From Limonium bicolor (lineage: Eukaryota > Streptophyta > Magnoliopsida > Caryophyllales > Plumbaginaceae): 64,000 nucleotides of DNA. Position numbers and translations under genes: made by a program. The DNA lies in NCBI GenBank assembly GCA_023374045.1, contig CM041781.1, positions 141,786,982 through 141,850,981 on the forward strand, in the 5' to 3' direction. The notes below the pieces were generated by a model. The model searched no databases and was not told the origin of the DNA. It saw nothing but the letters and a program-made list of their open reading frames with translations. Numbering within the stretch: position 1 is the first letter of the stretch; each line of letters begins with the position of its first letter. This document shows, piece after piece, positions 1 to 10,668 of this stretch.

Positions 1-1394
1 CCTTAATCCACCCCTAATCATTCCATAAACTTTCCACATGTTTCCTACATGTTTAAACACCTTAAGAAACACCTTAAACCACCTCAAATCATTGATCCAA
101 TCCTTGCTCCAATTCTTGTTCAAATTCACAAATATCAATTCCCATATTTTGCACTTTGCACACTAGTGCACTTCTAACTTCTTCTTATGAGTTACAATCT
201 TCTACCAACCTTACCAAATTACTTATTGGTCATTACCATTCCATCCTAGACAAATGCACTACCTATACCCAAGTCAAATCTACATTTCCAAGATTATACA
301 CACCAACTCTTTGACTTGAAATCCTAAGGTCCTTACAACCCATTTTGCTACAGATTTTTATCACTACTTTACTCACCTCTAAAATAGCTCCTAAGGGGTT
401 AACTAACCAAGTTGGTTTCCCTTCAAACACCAAGCTAACCCTTGGTCATTCCTTGCTCATGACATCTCTTAAAACACCATAAATTCTACCAAATTTTGCC
501 ACGACTTACCTACAATCCTTACATACCCAAACTCACCCATTTTCATACAAATCAATCCTAATCTAGCCACATCCACAAGGGATCCTACCAGCACACACAA
601 TTCCTCAACATTTCATCTAACAACAATACCAACATATATACACAATTCACTTGGCTCTAAGACCCTTACTTCACACAACAATTACCAATTCCCTCTAACT
701 CATTCTATTACATTTCCATTCCAGTTTTGGGTTCATTCTTTTGGTTCTTCCCATTCCCAAAAATCTAAAACATCAAGATAGGAGTTAAGGTAGATTTTCT
801 TACCTTGAATGTTCCAATCCTATTTTAAATTCTCTTCTTCTCTTCCCCCATCCATTATCGGTCAAGTGGGCAATGTATTTGCCAATGCTCCAGCCCAACA
901 TTAAATAAGGAAAATGAGATTAATCCAAGAAACTTAACTCTTTAATTACATAAGATTAATAGGAAGTGCTTAGAACACTAAAATTGGTATTACCTTTGAA
1001 ACCCTAGAAATGGATTCTTGCCATGAATCAAAGGATGGGCTCTAATCCACCATGGGAGCTTGGAGAATAGCTCAAATGAAGAAAGAATAAGGCATTACAA
1101 GGGGGTAAAAATCATCCTTACTACAAGATGGAGAAAAGATGAGTTTTTTCATGGAAATTTTTACCTTAATGGAGAGAGGGGACTCCAAGCTTCGATTTGA
1201 TACCATTTTCTCTTCAAATTGGCAAAACCCATGGAGATTAACTTCCTCATTTTGAGATTTTGAAAAGATAGAAAGGTAGAGCTTGGAGAGAGGAGCAAGA
1301 ATATGTACTTATTTTCTCATTTGGAGCTTTAATATGGCTTGAGCATGCAAGAGAAGAGGAGAAGCCATGGGAGCTTATTTGGGAGCTTCAAAAT
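1..1394 (-). mobile_element. Element H: fragment of an old LTR, interrupted by element A
   Basis: No coding potential is visible. Read on the minus strand, the stretch resembles the LTRs of element D in order of motifs: a block near 1270 with 'tagagcttgg' matches the D block near 48590, and C/T-rich segments before 860 match the D block near 48120. The left end lies outside the window. The right end is cut at 1395 by element A, and the 38 bp at 29685-29722 continue it on the other side. Assignment to the D-like LTR family rests on visual similarity only. Confidence 0.45.
1390..1394. repeat. Left target-site duplication of element A (AAAAT)
   Basis: AAAAT directly precedes the TGTAATACCC start of the 5' LTR and recurs at 29680-29684 directly after the GTTACA end of the 3' LTR. 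A 5-bp duplication is the size made by Ty3/gypsy integrases, and it ties the two ends, 28 kb apart, to one insertion. Confidence 0.92.
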
Positions 1395-4168
1395 TGTAAT
1401 ACCCCCAATTTCTTAAACTGTGATTAGGACCCTACTTAGTTGTAAACCTTAGAAAACCATAATTTCTAAGGATGGAGAAGGTTCTAGTTAGTTGGAAGTG
1501 CATGGTGAACATTAGAAACTCTAGTTTCCCGGGAATCACCCGGTAAACCTTCGTTTCACGGGATTCCTGAAATTCCCGAAAATTACTAAATTCCTTAGGA
1601 ACTGAGAGTGGTTATCAACCTTAGGAAGAGTGTTAGATACTTTTGAGAGTGTTTTTAGGGAAGAAACAATCATATCTTTCTTCTTTTAATATAAGACAAT
1701 CTAGTTACATTTTTCAGTATTTAGTGGTTCTGGCAAACGAGGCTTCGGAAGAGCTCAGAACTGACCCGAGGAAATTCCTGAAACTTGATAACCCATACTA
1801 GTATTAACATACCTACATACATAGTCTTAATAACCATGAAAAGCTCAAGCCAAACATGGCCTAAGGTGGTGGCGGAAAATATCAAGGGAAGGAGAGAAAA
1901 TATCTCGGTTACTATTTACAACTATTCATACCTCCTTACTATTTGTAATGATTGTCAAAGCAATTTTCTCCCTCCTTATCCATTCAAGGTCGGTTGGATA
2001 TGGATGGTTAGGATTAGTTTTGGACACTTAGAACAAATCAATGGCTTAGGACAATTCTAGAACTAATGATTACAAATTTAAAGATAAGGATGAAATTTTA
2101 GTACAAAAGGGGGGATGGAGGTCGGCCATGGTAGGCGAGCAAGGTGGCCATTCTTCTTCATCTACCCTGCTTCTCATAAACTAGAAAACATCATTGGAGC
2201 TTAGGCAACAACACTCCTTCATTAGAAGCACAAGTTTAAGGTGTTAATTAAGCTACAATCAAGGAAAAAGGCAAGTTTAAGGAGTGTAAGCCAAACTCCA
2301 AGGTGGGCGACTTGGTTGGTGGGGATTTTGAGTTCAAGCAACCTATAATCAAGGTAGAAGAACACCAAAATGGCTAGGAGAGGACAGGTAACATCTATGC
2401 ACATCACTTTCACAATTAAAGCTTATTTTCTTTCTTAAGTCATTCTATTTGGTTACCTACGAATCCTATCTTCTATTTTTTAAAATTTTTTACAGTAAAC
2501 TAGGGATTAATAGTTAGTGAACATCGTAGAAAATAAAGTCGAAATATGGCTGGGAAGTAGGAAGACTCTAAGGAACTTTGAAAATGGAGAAAAATGAGCT
2601 TTAAGCTTTAGGAATTGTTTAGATGTGTTTCCGACATGGGTTTGAGCTGAAATTTTGAGGGTAGTCTTGAATAGTGAATATATGGTTATGGTTGAAAAAT
2701 CAATTCAAATGAAGTTATTTAAGTCGGTTAGACATGACAAGGAAGCTAAAAATGAGAAAATGTGCTTTAAGCCTTTCTGAATGGTTAAATGGGTTTCCGA
2801 ATTGATCTTGAGCTGAATTGTTGTGGAGATACCTGTGTTGTGGCGCTAGGAGCATGGTTAATATTTTAGGCCGAGACTAATTTGGGAAGTTATTTAAGTT
2901 GGTAAATAGTGATTTTGGTCAAAAATGAATTTTCAAGCTTTCTAAGGTGGTTTCTTGGAATTTGTTTGATTTTCTGATTTATTGAAGCTTGAATGGTATT
3001 TTTATGATGTTATTAAGGCGATTTTACAAGTGGGTGATCTTGATGTATGAATTACTACTTGTGTTGCTTGTGCTTAAGCTGGTTTATGATATCTTACTCA
3101 TGGTTTGTAAATGTCTTTAAGGATAACCTCTTGTGGTGGTGGTGGAAAGTATTGTGTGATGTTGGTATCATGGTTATCCTAAGGCTATGCCTCTTGAGAG
3201 CCTTTAAGGCCAAGCCGATGTTCCGGCAACAATATAAGCTCCTACTAATGAATTGGAGCTGCCACTATGATCTACTCCTATTGGGCAGAAGTTTTCAATA
3301 GGGGGGTGTGCACACTTAAGGACATAGGGTGGGTGGTGCTGGTGGACTTCATTTGGAAATATCTTGTATATGATATTAATTATCTCTTGATAATTCTTGG
3401 TACAGGTAAATGGTGTGTGATCTTTCCCGATTTGTTATAATAGTTAATATTGACTGGAAACAAAGGTTTTTAAAGAGAAAATAAGTTTTTACGAGGTGTG
3501 GTAGTGTTACTCAGTTTTTACTGAATTTATTTGTTTGTATTTTCCTGTGTATATGAATTCTATGAATTCAGGGTAACTGGGATGGTCACCTTCTCTGCAC
3601 TGAGGATGAGTCCACCGATACTTTCTATATTTTCATGTTTGTCACCTATCGTAGAAGTATTCAGTCTGGGGTCACCGAGATAGTGTATGAGGAGTGGAAC
3701 AAGAAGATACAAGGTTTTAGGCACCCGGAGAATGGCTGCAGTCAGTCTATCACTCATGATGTTTCCACTGTGGACGAGTATATGGAAATAGTCCCGTGTT
3801 AGATACTAGTTGTGTAATACCCTTTTGATATCCCTTTACTTTTGGTGTAAAATAGGAGTAGGAGCTAACTTAGTGGTTGGCTGGAAAGGGGTCTTTTGGT
3901 ACTAAGGTGTAAAGTGACGGGTTGGTTGTGTCACTCATTTGGTAGTTGAACAGCGTTGTAAGATAGCTAACGTAGGGGTGGTGGTGGTAAGTAGCCTTAC
4001 ACTTACTTGTCTTTAGTAAGTGTGGCGGTAACCCCAGGGATAGTATTAGGGGACCTTATGTAAAAAAGGACTGACACATGTATAATACAAGCTAATGATG
4101 TTATTTCAATTATAGCATGTCTTAAAAAAATGGTTAAGTATAAGGTGGTGGTAAACCGGGGCATTGCA
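1395..4168 (+). repeat. 5' LTR of element A (2774 bp)
   Basis: Begins TGTAATACCC and ends GGGGCATTGCA; the 3' copy ends GGGGCGTTACA, so two changes have damaged the terminal inverted repeat here. The undisturbed join near 2366-2370 (CCAAAATGG) is the empty site of element B. It carries about 30 bp near 3583-3613 that are missing from the 3' copy near 29135. Short open frames here are not supported as genes. Confidence 0.92.
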
Positions 4169-4171
4169 GAG

Positions 4172-4182
4172 TGGTATCAGAG
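4172..4182 (+). other. Primer-binding site of element A (initiator tRNA-Met)
   Basis: TGGTATCAGAG starts three bases after the 5' LTR and matches the complement of the plant initiator tRNA-Met 3' end (TGGTATCAGAGC) except for the last base. This is the usual minus-strand primer site of chromoviruses. Confidence 0.9.
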
Positions 4183-4397
4183 GTACAAGTTAGTTGGAGG
4201 GGAAAGTCAGGTTTGTTTAGGAAGCAGGGTGACCCAGGCTTAGGTTTAGGAGTCTAGGCAGAACCATGTGGTTCTGAAAATATGATTTGCTGTGATATTT
4301 GTGTTGTGTGCTTGATTGATTATATTGCAACTAACATATCAGTGTGTAGAATAATGGAGAGGGGAGAGGACAGAGTAATGGAGAAGGGAGAGGACAG

Positions 4398-5126
4398 ATG
4401 GATGAATTGAGGGAGTTGACACTGAGCATGGGAAGAATCTTGGAGCAACATGAGGCTAGAGCTGAAATACCTAAGGATTTCTCCTGAAGGATAGCAGCTA
4501 TGAAACCAAGTACTTATTCGGCAGAAGAGGATCCAGTGATTCTGGAGGAGGGGATTAGAGAGTTTGAAAAAATATTTGATATTGTTGATTGCCCCAAAGA
4601 AAAGAAGGTAAGTGGGACTGTATTTTATTTTAAAGGAGAGGCTGATTTGTGGTGGACTGCGGAGGAGGAGAGACTCAAAGGGAATCCGGGTTTTAGATGG
4701 AATATGTTGAAAGATGCGATGAGGAAAAGATTTTATCCGGAGCATGTAAGGTTACAGAAATATCAGGAATTTACTGGATTGAGGCAACGAACAGGTGATG
4801 TTAAAACTTATCATGCTAAGTTTATGGAGCTTGCTAGATTTGCTCCGCATGTGGTACCTGATGAGACTGCTAAGGTTCAACGTTTCCTGGAGGGGTGAAA
4901 TTGGGATTTACAAGAAGCTTTGAGTATAATACCTATAAGTAATTTACAAGAGGCATACGATAAAGTTTCTAATCTTTATAGGGTACAACAAAGGAGGAAG
5001 GAAGTACAAACAGGGCGTAAAAGGAGAATGGAGTCACGTAAGGCTGAGAGTTTTTATAAGAGGACTAAAGTAGAAGCTAGACCAAGCGGGGGAGCCAGAC
5101 CCAATTACCCGGGATGGCGATTCAAT
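4398..5126 (+). pseudogene. gag: Element A gag, capsid part (broken)
   Basis: This encodes the capsid part of a Ty3 Gag polyprotein, which packages element RNA in cytoplasmic particles. In the frame starting at ATG 4398, a retrotransposon-gag domain (PF03732 type) is seen, with the hallmark run YFKGEADLWW and, further on, RFYPEHVRLQKYQEF and the later LARFAPHVV. Two in-frame stops break it: TGA at 4485-4487, shortly before the second in-frame ATG (4500), and TGA at 4896-4898. The basic region KRRMESRKAESFYKRTK follows. The frame runs into the CACTA element at 5127; the coding sequence resumes at 6311 and, after element C, at 13735. The choice of ATG 4398 over an upstream start is uncertain. 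Confidence 0.85.
5124..5126. repeat. Left TSD of the CACTA element (AAT)
   Basis: AAT precedes the CACTA terminus and recurs at 6308-6310 after the opposite terminus. Three base pairs is the duplication length of CACTA (En/Spm) transposons. Confidence 0.9.
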
Positions 5127-5150
5127 CACTAGTAGAAAAAATGTTTTTAA
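5127..5150 (+). repeat. CACTA left terminal inverted repeat
   Basis: 24 bp starting CACTAGTAGAAAA; it pairs with 6284-6307 with one mismatch at base 8. Confidence 0.92.
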
Positions 5151-5415
5151 TGACGGCGTTTAAACCACGGTTAAATGGAAAACCGTGGTTTAAAGTTTAT
5201 AAACCACGGTTTTAATAGAAACCGTCGTTTAAGGTGCATACCAGAGCGCATATACCACGGTTTTTCTGGAACTGTGGTATATAGGTTAGTCATATACCAT
5301 GGTTTTCAGGGGAACCGTGGTATATAGTACATGCCGAAGTGAATATACCACGGTTCTTCAAGAACCGTCGTATATAGGGTACCTATATACCACGGTTCCT
5401 AGGCAACCGTCATTA
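5151..5415. repeat. CACTA left subterminal motif array
   Basis: At least ten copies of ACCACGGTT or its complement AACCGTGGT, mostly in inverted pairs such as ACCACGG...CCGTGGT separated by 10-20 bp. Many are extended by TATATA. These pairs can form hairpins and are likely protein-binding sites for transposition. Confidence 0.85.
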
Positions 5416-5449
5416 ATGCGGCGCTTTCTCTCTATTCTCATATATGTCG

Positions 5450-5935
5450 ACTTCTTCTTCATTCTCTTCAATGTCACGGTAATTTTGGAACCCAAACCGA
5501 CGAGCTCTGCAACTCTTCTTCATTCTCTTCAACCTCACGATAATTTTGGAACCCAAACCGACGAACATGCTCTGCAACTATTCTTCATTCTCTTCAACTA
5601 GCTCACGGTAATTTTTGCAATCCTAAATCGCGAACAAGGAACATGCTCTTCCTCACTCATTCTCTTTTTTTCGGTAATTTTTGCAGCTTACACTTGCAAA
5701 CAAGGAACATGCTCGTCCTCACTCACTCATTCTCACTGTAATTTTTGCAACATAACCGGCGAACAAGGTACATGACCTATGCCTCCGTTCTTCATTCTCT
5801 TCAACTTCACGGTAATTTCGCAACCCACCGCGAACAAGGAACATACTACGCCTTGCTTCACTCATTATTTTGCAACCATAAATCGCAAACAAGGAACACA
5901 CATGTTCTAGCCTCTTCATTCTCTCTGTGCTGTGT
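5450..5935 (+). repeat. Degenerate tandem repeat inside the CACTA element (about 7 units of 60-78 bp)
   Basis: Each unit has the order TTCTTCATTCTCTTCAAC, CACGGTAATTTT, CAACC, then GAACAAGGAACATG. Unit starts lie near 5450, 5514, 5580, 5658, 5728, 5791 and 5859. Later units are more diverged. Short open frames on both strands arise from the repeat and are not supported as genes. Confidence 0.8.
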
Positions 5936-5989
5936 TTGATATCTGCGAAGCGGCGCTTCTAAATCACCGGCGATTTTGAAAAAATTTCA

Positions 5990-6283
5990 TAGACTATAAA
6001 CCACGGTTATATGTATAACCGTGGTTTATTCATTGATTTTATAGATAATAAACCACGGTTTTGACCTTTAACCGTCATATAAAAGGACTTTATACCACGG
6101 TTCTTTCCTTAACCGTGGTTTAAAATCGTTGAGGACCGTGTCCAAAAACGGTCTTAGCAAACCGTGGTATATAGTATACTTTTATACCACGGTTATCAAC
6201 CGTGGTATATAGACAATTTTCTATATGCGACGGGAGCATAAACCACGGTTCCTAACCGTGGTATATAAGCAAAATAACCGTGG
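5990..6283. repeat. CACTA right subterminal motif array
   Basis: Same inverted ACCACGGTT/AACCGTGGT motifs as on the left, including tightly spaced pairs near 6001-6025 and 6187-6206. The density is similar to the left side. Confidence 0.85.
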
Positions 6284-6307
6284 TTAAAAACATTTTTTCC
6301 ACTAGTG
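6284..6307 (-). repeat. CACTA right terminal inverted repeat
   Basis: The complement reads CACTAGTGGAAAA, matching 5127-5150 at 23 of 24 bases. Confidence 0.92.
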
Positions 6308-6310
6308 AAT

Positions 6311-6358
6311 GATAAAGGAACTAGATACTTTTATTGCAGGATTTATGGAAGGAATCAT
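6311..6358 (+). pseudogene. gag: Element A gag, short piece stranded between two insertions
   Basis: Only 48 bp separate the CACTA TSD from element C. The translation ends YFYCRIYGRNH, and the zinc knuckle is completed after element C by PGEDC at 13735. It is the first nucleocapsid CCHC knuckle, but the second cysteine has become tyrosine (CRIY in place of CxxC). The last five bases (ATCAT, 6354-6358) are the left TSD of element C. Confidence 0.8.
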
Positions 6359-6584
6359 TGATAAGTGCAAAACATATAGACTTTTTAAGGTTTAATCACC
6401 TTATTAATTGCAGCATTTTTAGTAATGTTTCGCACTTATCTAGGTTTTTCCTATAATTATGTTGTTATATTAACTGATGTATTATATGTGTTAAATTGTA
6501 GGAAAAATACCTAAAACATATATATGTTTATAAGGGGTTAAAGAAGGTCACGCGGAGAGGACATGCATGCGCATGATTTGCATG

Positions 6585-6825
6585 CAACCGCCTCATTATG
6601 GGGCGGACGACACTAGGAAGGAAGAAAATAGAGGCAACCGCCTCATTAGGGGGCGGACAAACTCATTGCAACCGCCCCATTAACAGGAGGACGTGGAGGC
6701 GGACAAGAGAAGATGCATGGGTTAGCGGACACAATTCATACCGCCTACACAACCGCCTCATTTGAGGAGGCGGACGTGACTTAAACCGCCCATGCACCCC
6801 GCCTCATTTGAGGAGGCGGACGTGA
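6585..6825. repeat. GC-rich inverted-motif array in the 5' LTR of C
   Basis: Repeated ACCGCCTCATT and GAGGCGGAC / GGGGCGGAC motifs in inverted pairs, for example ACCGCCTCATT followed by GAGGAGGCGGAC, against an AT-rich background. It lies about 190-430 bp upstream of the TATA box, the place of an enhancer. The 3' LTR has the same array at 12348-12588. Confidence 0.85.
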
Positions 6826-7016
6826 CTAAAAATACAGATCTGAAACGGGTTATCTTCGCCGACTCGCTCTGCAACTTGATTCAGACGCGCCTACCAGAAA
6901 TCACGCCCGCGTTTCAACCTTGTCCCCTGCGCAATCAATAGCTGCAATCAATGGGGAGCTGCAATCATCGAGCTCAATCAGTGAGCTAATGAGCTGCTGC
7001 TCTGTTCTTCTTCCTC

Positions 7017-7024
7017 TATAAATA
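7017..7024 (+). promoter_or_regulatory. TATA box of element C 5' LTR
   Basis: TATAAATA preceded by a C/T-rich stretch; transcription would be expected to begin about 30 bp downstream, near 7050. The same sequence occurs at 12780-12787 in the 3' LTR. Confidence 0.7.
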
Positions 7025-7972
7025 CGAGCTTCATTCCTCCTTATTCAGTGTCCTTCCGGAGGCTCCTTCCGTGGTTCCTCTGGAGTTCCAACTCACACAC
7101 CATCTCATTTCTCTCCTTCCGCCTTCTCCATTTTATTTATTTTACAGTCCACTAAATCCACCTCTAGCCTACGTATACAAAATAGCAGAGCGAGACGGAG
7201 TGATTACGGATGATTTCTATCATTCTTGTTTCTGTTATTCTATTTAATATGTTAGGCTAGTTTACGTATACTTTGGGAATAATTATTATGTTCTGTATTA
7301 ATTATGCAATGTTTTTACTGGTTTTTTTTTAATGAAGTTTGTTACGCTTAAAGCTCATCTCTCGCCTTTTTAATAAATGTCATGAGTTTATTAAATTGCT
7401 TGCTAAGTCTATTTTGATCAGACCAGGTGATAAATAGATAGGTTGATTAAGCCGTAAATTTGGAGAAAGCTCTATTATGATTTAATGAGTTAGTATTTTC
7501 AGATGCAATTATATTTCCTGGAATTTAATGTCCGTTTACATAAGAGTGCTCGAACCTTGATTAGACCGAGCATTTCTGGTAAACGAGTTCTTATGAGGCT
7601 ATGACTTAGTCCTTAGGATAATTTAAGGAATTTTGCCAAACAATTATAATTAAACCAGTAGGAATAGCATGAAAGAGCAGATAATATTAATCTGAACCAG
7701 AGTCCCGTTTAGTTTATTTGCTTACTTAGTTAATTTTATTAACTGTTTTTATTTATATTTAACAAGTCAATTAATCCCCCCTCTTTGTGACACGCTTAGG
7801 TACTATAATATGTACATTAGTCCCGTGGTTCGACATCCGGTCCGCTTACATTTCACTATACTACTGCGACCGGGATTTATTTGCAAGCCCGACGTTTATT
7901 TTTGGGTTTTAATTTATTTTCTTTAATTTTAATTACACCACTTAAACCACTCAAATAATAACGTCTGCAAAA

Positions 7973-7990
7973 TGGCGCCGTTGCCGGGGA
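7973..7990 (+). other. Primer-binding site of element C (tRNA-Asp)
   Basis: TGGCGCCGTTGCCGGGGA begins three bases after the LTR and matches the complement of the 3' end of plant tRNA-Asp(GUC) over 18 bases. This primer is typical of Athila and related plant elements. Confidence 0.9.
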
Positions 7991-8227
7991 CTAGTTATTC
8001 TAGTCCTAAGCCCCGGATTATTCGCCTGTTAATTATAAATTTTGTTCTCTTAAATATGTTAATAATATTTCTATATTATTTTCGTTTATGTTAATATAAT
8101 TATCTTCTATATTTTGTTAATTAATTATCTAATAATACTGTTAATATTAATTGGACATTTGGACAATTGGACACCTGACTTTGGTCATCTAACTTCGGAC
8201 ATCTAACTTTTACATCTAATTCTAACT

Positions 8228-8310
8228 TCTAACATTTTATTTCCATTGTCTCTAACATTTTATTTCCATTGTCTCTAACATTTAATTTCCATTGTCCTTA
8301 ACATTTAATT
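8228..8310 (+). repeat. 23-bp tandem repeat, about 3.6 copies
   Basis: The unit begins TCTAACATTTTATTTCCATT and starts at 8228, 8251 and 8274, with a partial fourth copy from 8296. Confidence 0.9.
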
Positions 8311-8410
8311 TATGTAATCTAACTACTAATTATTATTTTTGTGTACTAATGTTTAATCTGTTTATTTCTTATTCTTTATTGTTACATTAAAATCAAAAAA
8401 AAAACGAAAC

Positions 8411-8567
8411 AGGGGGCTGTCCGCTTGGACAACCGCCCCGTCTCCAGGCGGTCATCTAAGCCACGTCCGCCCCATTTCGACGCGGTCGTCCACGCAGACG
8501 CAACTGAATACCGTGGCCCTTGTCCGCCTGAAAACCGAGCGGACGTCCAGGCGGACGTCCCTCTATA
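8411..8567. repeat. CG-rich inverted-motif array in the leader of C
   Basis: Motifs CCGCC, GGCGG, GTCCGC and GCGGAC recur in both orientations, including GGACGTCC palindromic contexts near 8540-8560. They resemble the LTR array at 6585-6825 in core sequence but lie downstream of the PBS. Confidence 0.7.
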
Positions 8568-9384
8568 CTGAAAAAAAAAGAGCAAACGCCGCGTTTCGAA
8601 TTACATTTGTTCTTCCCCATTTTGAGAGCTCAAACCGGAACAGCAGCAAAGAACGAAGAACACCGCGAATCGCCCTCCCCCTCAGTTTGCTCAATCTTCC
8701 TCGTTTCTTCACCAAATCATACAAGGTTAGTACCGAAATCTTCGTTTTTCAATTCTCTACGTTTCTATAGCTTCAAATCTGTAAATGATGAACTACATTA
8801 GGAGAAATTAGGAGCTGAAGTTTCGAACTAATTCACAAATTCGAAAATTTCGAACTTAATTTGCTAGATTTCCCTCGAATTTGTCCTCTATTAATCATAA
8901 TATACATATACAAGGTTAAATCTTCACTTATTACACTTAGATTGGGTGTTTTTGATGAATTCTAAAATTGGTGAATGTTAGTTACGAAAATTCCTTGTTG
9001 AAACTAGCATTTTCAGTTTTATTTTGCCTTGATTATTAAACGAATGAATATTATGATTATAGGTTGTTATTTATAAGATTTGATTGGTGACGGTATTAAA
9101 ATACCTTGAATCTGACTGAATTTTTGTGGAGAAACGAAGAATTTTAGGGGAGGTTCTGTCGAATTTTCGACAGAATTCTTGTTTATATTAATTTTATTTT
9201 TTGTTTATATTACATATTACTTGTTCTACATGTTTTCTGTTTTTTGTTAATTTACTTAGTTCTTTATGTAAAATATTAATGCTCAGTTTGATATTAATTT
9301 TTATGTTATTATTATTCTGTTTAATATTAAGTATTAATTGTTATACTGTTAATATTTGTTTACTTTTAAATTCTATATATTAGT

Positions 9385-10668
9385 ATGCCTCCTCGTATGC
9401 GTGGTGGTCTATCTGGTTCTGGATCTGCTAGGGGCAACTGCCCCGGGGCATCATCTTCTTCTGCTCCTTATCGTCATCCGGATCTTCGGGATGACGGGTT
9501 TATTTCGGCAGAAGCCCGAGCCTGGTTCGATCTAGGTAAGGACTTCATTATGGAGAAGAGATTTGATCCTGAGGTACTAGAGGCTGCAGGGGTGGATACC
9601 CTGTTTGCCAGACATGGACTTTCTATGGTCCTGACGATGGGTGCGGGAGTCTTCTGTGAGGAGCTCGTGAGAGAGTTTTATGCGAATGCCCGGGCGGGCA
9701 ATCTGAGCATCACCTCTTACGTGCGCCATCACCCTGTGGAGATCACGCCCATCACATTCTCGTCCATCCTACACATCCAGATTAGTCCTGGAGATCACCG
9801 GGGGTTCACAGAGGATTATATGCATATGTCGAAGACCCGATGGCTTCAGGACGTAGGTCGGAGGATCAGACATAGAGGGGAGGAGGACAAGGAAGTCCTC
9901 CCTTTCGCGAGCTTCCCTACACTGCAGCAGAGGCTTCTCTTGGACATCATAGGCCATCAGATTCGCCCCTCTGCAGCACACGATGCGTCTGATGAGGACT
10001 GCGCTCTACTTGACTATTTCCTCGCTCCTTTTCCGCCTGCTCAGCGCCTCTCCTTCAGCCACATTATGTTTGGCCAGCTCCACAAGGTGGTGTCCTATCT
10101 GAGGACAAAGAAGAAGAAGATCACTCCCATTTTTCCCTTCTTTATTTGGTACCACCTCTTCACTGTCCTTCCCACAGATGTCACACGAGCTGTAGAGATC
10201 AGGACAGGAAAGCGCCCAGTCACACTGCAGACTGTGCGGAGCTGGGGCTTTATGCGCTCAGATGACGGTACTTGGGTCAGAGGTACCGCTGCTCAGTCTT
10301 CCACTGCTTCATCCACAGCAGCAGGACCCTCTACGGGAGCTACACACTCGGCTGATCCCGACCCACCGTCCGCTGAGACTGCACAGGGAGAGGAGCCCTA
10401 CGTGCCTACTACTGATGTGATGCAGACTCCAGCTCCTGTACCTTACTCGATCGATCCACAGAGTCAGCTACAGGCATTCCATCAGATGCAGCAGCAGTTG
10501 CATCAGCGCTTTGAGAGCTTCGAGCAGAGGATGCTGGCTGAGCAGTCACGGGTGCACCAGCGCTTAGACCAGGGTGACAGATTACATGCACAGACCGCTC
10601 AGCTCCTAGAGCGTCTCCTCGCTCAGTCAGGCCAGGGACCTGCACAGCCTCCACCACCACCACAGTGA
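9385..10668 (+). CDS. Element C ORF, 427 aa, plant-retrotransposon accessory protein of unknown function
   Basis: This is the only intact long reading frame in the interior of C. It has no zinc knuckle, DSGA protease motif, YxDD-type RT or integrase. Residues about 1-30 are rich in Gly/Ser/Arg. Residues about 35-290 form a folded-looking domain with the runs ERFDPEVLEAAGVDTLFARHG and FCEELVREFYANA, similar in style to the 'putative plant transposon protein' / Athila-associated ORFs common in plant genomes. Residues about 300-360 are Ser/Thr/Pro-rich linker. Residues about 365-415 are Gln-rich with a coiled-coil look. The tail is polyproline. ATG 9385 is the first in-frame start and follows an AT-rich leader. 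The ORF has higher GC content than its surroundings and no stop or frameshift, which suggests recent function. A Gag-like or envelope-like role is possible but not shown. Confidence 0.8.
   Translation: MPPRMRGGLSGSGSARGNCPGASSSSAPYRHPDLRDDGFISAEARAWFDLGKDFIMEKRFDPEVLEAAGVDTLFARHGLSMVLTMGAGVFCEELVREFYANARAGNLSITSYVRHHPVEITPITFSSILHIQISPGDHRGFTEDYMHMSKTRWLQDVGRRIRHRGEEDKEVLPFASFPTLQQRLLLDIIGHQIRPSAAHDASDEDCALLDYFLAPFPPAQRLSFSHIMFGQLHKVVSYLRTKKKKITPIFPFFIWYHLFTVLPTDVTRAVEIRTGKRPVTLQTVRSWGFMRSDDGTWVRGTAAQSSTASSTAAGPSTGATHSADPDPPSAETAQGEEPYVPTTDVMQTPAPVPYSIDPQSQLQAFHQMQQQLHQRFESFEQRMLAEQSRVHQRLDQGDRLHAQTAQLLERLLAQSGQGPAQPPPPPQ

Larger units (their letters stand above)
5127..6307. mobile_element. 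Non-autonomous CACTA (En/Spm-type) DNA transposon, 1181 bp
   Basis: Both ends start CACTAGT, with 24-bp terminal inverted repeats differing at one base and a 3-bp TSD. There is no transposase reading frame. Both subterminal zones are packed with ACCACGGTT and AACCGTGGT motifs in both orientations, as expected for the binding sites of a CACTA-encoded TnpA-like protein. The centre is a degenerate tandem repeat. The element inserted into gag of element A; removing it and one TSD copy restores the gag frame at the junction, so this insertion itself left the frame intact around it. Confidence 0.93.
6359..7969 (+). repeat. 5' LTR of element C (1611 bp)
   Basis: Starts TGATAAGTGCAAAACA and ends ACGTCTGCA. 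It holds a GC-rich inverted-motif array (6585-6825) followed by a TATA box (7017-7024). Confidence 0.93.
7991..9384 (+). other. Leader region of element C
   Basis: 1.4 kb of non-coding sequence between the PBS and the ORF. It holds a 23-bp tandem repeat (8228-8310), a CG-rich motif array (8411-8567), then AT-rich sequence. Packaging signals may lie here, but nothing specific can be recognised. Small open frames have no recognisable features. Confidence 0.7.

Noticed and set aside
1785..2060. Open frame of 91 codons, with a near-identical copy at 18276-18551
   Set aside because: Conserved only because both lie in the two LTRs of A; no start context or domain; typical LTR open frame.
4320..4745. 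Minus-strand open frame of 141 codons
   Set aside because: Lies antisense to the gag capsid domain of element A; the sense strand has clear Gag motifs, so this is a shadow frame.
6585..6825. CRISPR-like array of repeats
   Set aside because: Motifs alternate in orientation without uniform direct repeats and spacers, and the DNA is plant.
9385..10668. Host nuclear gene
   Set aside because: It lies between the PBS and PPT of an LTR element with perfect TSDs and has no introns or host-type domain.
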